Source of the DNA: an uncultured Alphaproteobacteria bacterium
GTDB taxonomy: Bacteria > Pseudomonadota > Alphaproteobacteria > UBA7985 > CAJQQZ01
Assembly (NCBI GenBank): GCA_905480575.1
Contig: CAJQQZ010000044.1
Span: 1-53,794 of the forward strand
DNA: 53,794 bases
Direction of reading: 5' to 3'
In this document: positions 43,145 to 50,500 of the stretch, in pieces
Position numbering within the stretch: the first letter of the stretch is position 1
Layout of the letters: each line of letters begins with the position of its first letter
Program-made: the position numbers and the translations under genes
The notes under the pieces: generated by a model
Databases searched by the model: none
What the model was told of the DNA's origin: nothing
What the model saw: the letters and a program-made list of their open reading frames with translations, nothing else

Positions 43145-45568
43145 CTACCCGCGCAGTCTTTCGCCCTTGGGATCAAAAGCCGGTTCATCGAGCAACTTAG
43201 CGGGATGTGGAATGCCAAGCACTGCTACATCGAATTCAGCACCAGATTTCACATAGTCAGTTTTGATGAAACAGAGGGCTAGGGACTTCTCAACAGTGTA
43301 TCCGTAAGAGGCAGAACTCACGCGTCCGACCGGTGTGCCGTCTTTGGCAAACACAGGCTCGCCACCGGTGGCGTCTGCGTTGTGGCTGACTTCAAGTTCG
43401 AGCGAAACAAGCAGCTCACGAGGTGCTTTGTCCTTAAGCGCAATGTAGGCTTCTCTACCCAAGAACTCTGGCTTATCGAGTTTGATCAACCGATCCAAAC
43501 CAACCTCTTGCGGCCAGTATTCTGGTGAATACTCGCGACCCCAGGAACCATACCCCTTTTCGATACGTAGACTGCCTAAAGCGCGACCACCCACGGGGCG
43601 AATGCCTAGATCAGCGCCAGCTTCAAAGAGGGCATCGTAGAGCTCCAGTTGTTTTTCTGTTGGAACGTAGATTTCCCAACCGAGATCGCCGGTAAAAGAT
43701 ACGCGAATGGCGATGGCATCAATGCCCGCAATCGTGATCTTTTTGGACCGCATAAATTTGAAAGTATCGTTACCCAGATCGGCATTGGTCATGCGCTGTA
43801 GAAGCTCACGAGATTTAGGCCCTGCAACGTTGAAACCACACCATTCTGCCGTACGTGAAACCAGCTCGACGCCTTCAGGCTTCGGCACTGATTCCCAGAA
43901 GCGAACGTGATAGCGTTCCGCCATGCCGGATCCAACCATCCAATAGTGATCATCAGCCAATTTGGTGATCGTGAAATCACCAGCGATACCGCCACGAACA
44001 CCTAGTAGAGGTGTTAGGCAAGAACGTCCGTCAATGGTGGGCACTTTGTTAGCGACGATCTTGTCCAACCATTCGCGACAGCCAGGTCCTGTAATCTCAT
44101 ACTTACCGAAATTGGATACATCGATAACGCCCACGTCCTTGCGTAGCGCACGGCATTCGTCGCCAACTGGCTCAAACCAGTTCTGGCGCTCGTAGCCATA
44201 TTCATCAACCTTTTCAACACCCTCAGCGGCGTACCAGAGTGGATGTTCCCAACCGTAGTTGAGGCCATGCATAGCACCCTTTTCCTTCTGACGCTCATAA
44301 ACAGGGCGTGTGAGAACTGGGCGACCGGCTTCGCGCTCTTCAAAAGGGAAATGAATCTTGAAACGGTTCGCATAACAATCCAAAGCGCGGGCTTTGGCAA
44401 ATGCCTTGGTTGGCCAGTTACCGAAGCGTGCTAGATCCCAAGGGAAGAGATCAAGCTCCGGCTCGCCTTCTACGATCCACTGTGCGAGCAGCAATCCGAG
44501 GCCACCGGATTGAGAGAAACCAGGGATGATACCGTTACAGCAATAGTAGTTTTTGAGCTCTGGCACCGGACCGAACAAAGCAGCACTATCAGGTGACCAA
44601 ATCATTGGGCCGTTGATGACGCGCTTGATACCGGCATTTTCCAGAACAGGTACGCGTGTGAAGGCACGCATGATGTTTTCAGAAATGCGCTCTAGATCAT
44701 CGTCGAAAAGTTCGTGGCCAAAATCGAGTGGTGTGCCGTCTTCGGCCCAAAAACGGCCGTCTTTTTCGTAAGCACCAACTAGCAAACCCATGCCCTCCTG
44801 ACGAAGGTAGTATTCACCATCGCGGTCAGCAACAGAGGGGAGGCGACGTCCCATCGCTTCGATCTCAGGAATCGACTCTGTTACGAAATATTGATGCTCC
44901 ATCGGCATCAGTGGCAAGTCAACACCAGCCATACGACCAACTTCACGCGCCCAAAGGCCTGCAGCGTTGATAACAACATCGGCGTGAATGTTGCCTTTTG
45001 GCGTGATGACATCCCAGGTACCGTCGTCGCGCTGGTTTGTTTCCACAACCGGCGTGAAACGATGAATTTCAGCACCCATTTGGCGGGCACCCTTAGCATA
45101 GGCGTGTGTTACGCCCGACGGATCGACGTTACCGCCATCTGGTTCGTACATGGCGCAGCGAATGCCTTCCATGTTTACTAAGGGGTTCAGCTCTTTAACG
45201 TCAGCCACCGAAATTTCGTGGAAATCGATACCAAAGTAGCGGCCTTTAGCGGCCTGAATTTTTAGCTGATGCTCGCGGTCTTTGGTTTGGGCGAGGTAGA
45301 TTGAACCGGGCTGATAGACACCACAGCTTTGCTCGGTTTCTTCTTCCAGCTCTTTGTAGAGCTTCATCGTGTAGTATTGAAGCTTGGAGATATTGTTGTG
45401 ATCGTGCAGTCCATGAAGGTTGGCGGCCGCGTGCCAAGTTGAACCAGAGGTCAGTTCATCTCTCTCCAAGAGCATAACATCTTTCCAGCCAAGCTTGGCC
45501 AGGTGGTAAAGAATTGAACAACCAACCAGTCCACCGCCAATGACGACGGCTTGTGCTTTTGTCTTCAT
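43145..45568 (-). CDS. FAD-dependent dimethylglycine/sarcosine dehydrogenase-like oxidoreductase
   Basis: An 807-residue protein with DAO-type FAD domain (VVIGGGLVGCSILYHLAKLG, residues 8-27; SGSTWHAAANLHG with His46, the position of covalent flavin attachment in dimethylglycine and sarcosine dehydrogenases), an FAO_M linker (about 370-425), and GcvT plus GcvT_C folate-binding domains (about 430-805; VIDVSNFGKYEITGPG, GDLGWEIYVP). It should N-demethylate a methylated amine, passing electrons to ETF and one-carbon units to tetrahydrofolate. Substrate could be dimethylglycine, sarcosine or another. It is upstream of the DMT transporter and near the aldehyde dehydrogenase, all on the minus strand. 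Confidence 0.92.
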   Translation of the reverse strand: MKTKAQAVVIGGGLVGCSILYHLAKLGWKDVMLLERDELTSGSTWHAAANLHGLHDHNNISKLQYYTMKLYKELEEETEQSCGVYQPGSIYLAQTKDREHQLKIQAAKGRYFGIDFHEISVADVKELNPLVNMEGIRCAMYEPDGGNVDPSGVTHAYAKGARQMGAEIHRFTPVVETNQRDDGTWDVITPKGNIHADVVINAAGLWAREVGRMAGVDLPLMPMEHQYFVTESIPEIEAMGRRLPSVADRDGEYYLRQEGMGLLVGAYEKDGRFWAEDGTPLDFGHELFDDDLERISENIMRAFTRVPVLENAGIKRVINGPMIWSPDSAALFGPVPELKNYYCCNGIIPGFSQSGGLGLLLAQWIVEGEPELDLFPWDLARFGNWPTKAFAKARALDCYANRFKIHFPFEEREAGRPVLTRPVYERQKEKGAMHGLNYGWEHPLWYAAEGVEKVDEYGYERQNWFEPVGDECRALRKDVGVIDVSNFGKYEITGPGCREWLDKIVANKVPTIDGRSCLTPLLGVRGGIAGDFTITKLADDHYWMVGSGMAERYHVRFWESVPKPEGVELVSRTAEWCGFNVAGPKSRELLQRMTNADLGNDTFKFMRSKKITIAGIDAIAIRVSFTGDLGWEIYVPTEKQLELYDALFEAGADLGIRPVGGRALGSLRIEKGYGSWGREYSPEYWPQEVGLDRLIKLDKPEFLGREAYIALKDKAPRELLVSLELEVSHNADATGGEPVFAKDGTPVGRVSSASYGYTVEKSLALCFIKTDYVKSGAEFDVAVLGIPHPAKLLDEPAFDPKGERLRG

Positions 45569-45705
45569 GAAATAAGCCTCAATGTTTAATTTTTGCCCTT
45601 ACAGAGCCAATTTATTGCGTGAAAACTAAGTGATAGGGCCCACTACCGTCCCCATAAAACGGACAATCACGTGGTTTATTCCGACCAGCACCGATTCAGA
45701 GGCGG

Positions 45706-47133
45706 CTAAATAGAAAAACCACCCAATTTTGTCTCAAGATACTCAGAAATGCCCTCGCGCGCGCCTTCTCGACCAATCCCACTGTTCTTCATGCCGCCAA
45801 ATGGCGCAGAAGCTCCTGATGGGTTGATGTCATTGATGCCGATGATGCCGAAGTTTAGACCTTCGTAAAGCCGCATGGCCCGCGATAGATTCTGAGTATA
45901 GACGTAGGCTGCTAGGCCGTAGTTGGTGTCGTTGGCCATGGCGAGAACATCATCGTCATCGCCATAAGGAACAATGGCAGCAACCGGTCCAAAGGTTTCT
46001 TCGCGATAAATGGTCATGGCTGGTTTGATGGCATTCAACACTGTTGGTGCGTAGAAATGACCTCTGTCTAATCCATTGGCCGTCAACCGTTCGCCGCCAC
46101 AGACGATTTCTGCTCCTTTGGCGATGGCGTCTTGGACTTGCGCATCGACCTTAGCAACGGCGGCATCATTAACAAGGGGACCAATCGAAACGCCTTGCTC
46201 GAGACCATTCCCCGCCTTCATCTTCGAGACCCGCTCCACCAATGTGTTTTTAAAGGCCTCTACCATCGACTCGTGAACAAAAATGCGGTTAGGGCTGATA
46301 CAGGCTTGCCCGGTATTCAAGAACTTGACGAGTTGCAGTCCTTTGGCAGCATGAACCGGGTCAGCATCCTGGCACACGATGAAAGGTGCGTGGCCGCCCA
46401 GCTCGCAAGATACGCGTTTCATATTGCCTGCGGCTTTACCCGCGAGCATTTTTCCAACGGGTGTTGAACCTGTAAAAGTTAGCTTGCGCACGAGAGGGTT
46501 TGTGACAAATTCTTCGCCGATTGGTTTTGGGTCGGAACCAGTCACCAAGTTGACAACGCCGGCTGGCAGGCCAACTTCCTCAAAAATTTTGACCATTTCA
46601 ATAGCACAAAGTGGCGTGGCCTCGGCTGGCTTTAAAACCACCGTACAACCAGCGGCTAGCGCGGGTCCCAGCTTACGGGTCACCATAGAAATTGGATAAT
46701 TCCAGGGGGTGACTGCTGCAACCACACCTACCGGTTCGTGTCTCACTAGAAAACGTTGGTCAGGTCGGGCAGAGGGTATGGTTTCGCCATAAATGCGTTT
46801 GGCTTCTTCAGCAAACCACAGCAAAAAATCGGCGGCATATTGAACTTCGGTCGTTGCCGCTCTCAGGGGTTTTCCTTGCTCAAGTGTTAAGAGCTCTGCA
46901 AGCTGGTCTTTGCGAGAAATGAGAACTTGATAGGCCTGGTAAAGTAAGGCTGATCGTTTATGAGCCGTTTGAGCGGCCCAGTCGGGGAAAGCTTTCGCTG
47001 CCGCAGCGATTGCCGCGTTAGCCTCTTCACGGCCGCCGTCGGCAACCTTTCTTACCACCGTTCCATTTGAAGGATTGGTAACCGGAAAAGTCCCTCGGCT
47101 TCCTTCTTGTATCCAAACACCATTAATGAACAT
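45706..47133 (-). CDS. NAD(P)-dependent succinate-semialdehyde-type aldehyde dehydrogenase
   Basis: A 475-residue aldehyde dehydrogenase of the GabD/SSADH group. Catalytic Cys278 is in FLNTGQACISPNR, general-base Glu244 in CELGG, Asn145 in TPWNYP, Lys168 in VVLKPAEATPL. Several residues around Cys differ from E. coli GabD (QACIS rather than QTCVC), so the substrate may be another semialdehyde or omega-aldehyde such as that from the aminotransferase/HOT cluster. It is separated from the FAD oxidoreductase by 137 bases and may be a separate unit. Confidence 0.9.
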   Translation of the reverse strand: MFINGVWIQEGSRGTFPVTNPSNGTVVRKVADGGREEANAAIAAAAKAFPDWAAQTAHKRSALLYQAYQVLISRKDQLAELLTLEQGKPLRAATTEVQYAADFLLWFAEEAKRIYGETIPSARPDQRFLVRHEPVGVVAAVTPWNYPISMVTRKLGPALAAGCTVVLKPAEATPLCAIEMVKIFEEVGLPAGVVNLVTGSDPKPIGEEFVTNPLVRKLTFTGSTPVGKMLAGKAAGNMKRVSCELGGHAPFIVCQDADPVHAAKGLQLVKFLNTGQACISPNRIFVHESMVEAFKNTLVERVSKMKAGNGLEQGVSIGPLVNDAAVAKVDAQVQDAIAKGAEIVCGGERLTANGLDRGHFYAPTVLNAIKPAMTIYREETFGPVAAIVPYGDDDDVLAMANDTNYGLAAYVYTQNLSRAMRLYEGLNFGIIGINDINPSGASAPFGGMKNSGIGREGAREGISEYLETKLGGFSI

Positions 47134-47274
47134 GGACTCGCTCTTTTTAATTCTTTGCTAAAAAGGCAGTTTTTACAGTTAACAGAGTTAAAAAGACAGG
47201 CAGAAATTAAAAACTACCAAGCCGTTTGGTGGATTGATTAAGTAAAAAGAAGGCATTTTTCCTCTGAATACTTC

Positions 47275-47292
47275 ATTCGTAAAGTAACGAAT
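47275..47292. promoter_or_regulatory. palindrome ATTCGT-N6-ACGAAT
   Basis: A perfect 6-6-6 inverted repeat immediately upstream (8 bases) of the -24 box, with ATTCGTAA recurring at 47362. It has the size of a dimeric regulator operator. Confidence 0.45.
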
Positions 47293-47300
47293 CGCTTTTC

Positions 47301-47316
47301 TGGCACTAATTTTGCG
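47301..47316 (+). promoter_or_regulatory. sigma-54 (-24/-12) promoter candidate
   Basis: TGGCAC-TAATT-TTGCG matches the RpoN consensus TGGCAC-N5-TTGCW except the final base, with the invariant GG (47302-47303) and GC (47314-47315) exactly 10 bases apart. It points toward the giant gene, and the predicted start site is near 47327. It would require an enhancer-binding activator, none of which is in the window. Confidence 0.65.
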
Positions 47317-47509
47317 CTGTTTGTTCCTAGGTACTTACCGCCAAAGTGAAAGAAGGACTCTATTCGTAAGACAATATCAAGTTTTAAATAAATAATAAGA
47401 TAACAAAATCATAAACTTGAACAGCTTAATTAAAACAAGACATTAACTAAATTGCTGTGCTTTCGAATTTCGGTCTTTTCGCAACTTTGTTACTAATTTG
47501 GGGACAAAT

Positions 47510-50500
47510 ATGCTTTTTGCGACTCGCGTCAGGATCAAGAAAGGCTTTCTAACTGCGAATCGGGATAGAAATTCCGATAAAATTTTAGAAAGTTCGACTG
47601 ACATTAGTTTTTCGGATCAGACAACTGGTTCTAACACTCTTGGATTAAAACCAAGAATACCTTCGACTGTTGATTCGTGGATCGAAAGCGATCCGGCGAA
47701 CCCGCGCTCAAAATCTGATCACATTACAAATGAAGATGAGTTTTCAGCCCCTCAGGTTGAAAAAAACCGCCGGAAGATGACCCACTGTCCCCAGGGTTCA
47801 TCTCCGGCGGCCTTTTTACGAGATGAAAATATGAAAGCAGAGCGACTCTTTTCCCGTCAAGATGCTTGGCGAGTCCTGACTTCCTTTTGGATGGTTCTTA
47901 TCGCCCAAATGATAGGGTTAAGTCGGAAGACAAGAGACAGGAGCGACGAAGTCAGGACAGGGTTCAAGGGATTAGTGCGCCTCGATTTCGCAAGAAGAGC
48001 TCTTCGCCCGCTCTCCGTGGCGATTATGGTCGTCGCCTTTTCATCGATGACTTTTGAGCAAGCTGATGCGCAAAGCTGTCCCAGTGGGCGAACCTGGACC
48101 AATGTTTCGCATTTGGCGACGGTTACGAACTCGCCAACGACGCATGAGTGGGTGCCACCCTTCTTAAATGGGACGACTTGGGAAATCGCAATGGATTGGG
48201 ATTCGAACAATGATCCCGGGACATCAATCCTTTTTGATTTTGGAAGCCTTCAACTCTACGAACCATCCATTCACGTCGATGACATAGATGCTGATCCCGC
48301 GGCCTGGACAGACGTGGTTACCACTCCTTGGCCGATCACGGTACCGGGTGGAACGCTCGCCTATACAGTGTCAGGTCAGACTGCGACGGGTGTAGATGAT
48401 GTTAATATTAAATACCTTGATGCTTCTGACACCAGCACCACCAATACCTCCTTTATTGTGAACTATGATCCCGGTGCCTCTCCCGGGAACCCTACGAGTC
48501 AGCATATTTTCGTAGATGTCTGGCATTGTCATCCTGAAGAAGCTGATTTGAGGACCTATTTCACTATTGGTACTCTAATTTCAGCTCCCAATCAGTCCTT
48601 TACAGTAAAAATTGTCAATGACGGTCCAGACACTGCTCATAACGTTGGCAATGTAATTAATCTACCTAGCTGTGTTACAAACGTCACCGCGAGTGGCCCG
48701 GGAGCTCAAACAGTTTCTGGCACCACCGTAACAACGACCGGCATAGGTTCGATCAACAACGGCTCAACGACGACGATCAGTTTATCGGCCGACTTTTCCG
48801 GTTGTTCCGTTGGATCATCTCAAACCTTTAATACAGAGGTCACAGCTTCAGATGAGTATGACCCTGATTCCACCGTTAACAATGGCGTTATCGGTGAAGA
48901 TGATGATGATACCGAAGTTGAGACTATCAACAACCCCGCACCTGATATCGACATTTTCAAATTTGTCGATAATCCAGCACCGGACCAGAATTCCGCAATC
49001 TACTTTCAGATTTTTGCGACCAACAACGGAACCGCTGACACCACAGCATTGGAAGTCGCCGAAGTCCTGCCACCTGGTTTTACCTATACCTCTCACAGCA
49101 TCAGTGGGCCCGGGACCTTTAACTCCACCACGGAAATTTGGGACATTGGGGTTCTGACGGTCGGCTCAAATTCAGTTTTGACTATTAATGGTATCGCATC
49201 CGGAGCAGTCGGCAGCACGGAATGTAACAATGTGACTGTTTCGACAGTGTCTCCTGCTGACAGCAATCCAAATAACAACTCCGACAGCGATTGTTTTACG
49301 ATCCAAACACCAACAACGCCGGCGATTTCCAAGTCTGTCGTTGGTGGGCCAGTCGCCCATGGCGATACGCTGACCTACACGATTACTATTACTGATCCGT
49401 TGAACGATGAGCCTCTGGATGTCGACGACGTTTTACCAACCGGCTTGACCTACGTGGCTGGTAGTGCTGGTGGCACTTGTGGTGGTGCGGCTTCACCGAC
49501 TGTTTCTGGACAAACGTTAAGCTGGACTTTCACCGGTGTTTCCGCCTCCGGTTGTACGGTAATTTATGAAGCAGAAACGGATGCAAACTTTACGCATGCT
49601 CCAGGGACTACTGTTGTAGACGGACTTTGTAACAATGCGACCGTGAGCTGGAACTCTGGCTCGAACTCAACCTCAACGTCTAACTGTGTCGATGTTGATG
49701 TGCCGGATGTTGGTCTGGCTAAGTCTGCCTCTCCGCCACCTTTTACAACGATCAATACTGGTTCGACCGTGAACTATACAGTTACAGTTACTAACCCAAA
49801 TGGATCGGGTGTTTCTAACTTCACAGTTACGGACACTCTTGGTAACTACATCTCTTTTGTGAACGGTTCGACAGGCGGCACGTGCGGAGCAGGTGCTCCA
49901 ACGGTCACAGGGCAAGTCGTGGAATGGACTGTAACTTCAACAGCCGCGAGCTGTACAATCACCTACCAGGGCCTCTTTACCCATCCAGGTGCCCCTGGCT
50001 CAACAGCCTTTTGTCAGACATCGACTAGCAACTCTGTGGCAATGACCTACACTGGTGGTTCACAAAGTCCCGTTAGCCTCTGTCACAATTTGCACGTGCC
50101 GACTGCAACTATCACCAAAACCGGTCCTAGCCTAATCGTGGAAGGTGCAACCGGCTCTTACACCTTGTTCCTCAACAATGAAGCCGGGCATTCCATAACA
50201 AGTTTCAACATTCAAGATTTGCTCTCAGAAGACCTGCAGTTTGTTCCAGGTTCAGCCGGCGGTACTTGTGGCGCGGGCCAACCAACGGTAACTGGTTTTC
50301 CTGAAGTTCTTGATTGGACTGGTGTTACAGTTGCTGCCGGTTCGAACTGTACAATAACTTATCAGATCACGGCGCCAGCATCCGGAGGTCAGCCGGGCAG
50401 TGAAACTACCTGTCCTCAATTCTCGCTGACAGCAGGTCGTAACTTGGCTTCTATCACTTGGGTTAATGGGTCAACTTATACCAACTCAGATGATCACTGT

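Larger units (their letters stand above)
47134..47509. other. AT-rich intergenic region before the giant repeat protein
   Basis: A 376-base noncoding region separating the divergent aldehyde dehydrogenase and giant-protein genes. It carries the sigma-54-type element at 47301-47316, the palindrome at 47275-47292 and a second copy of ATTCGTAAG at 47362. The remainder is strikingly AT-rich (47370-47460). Confidence 0.6.
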
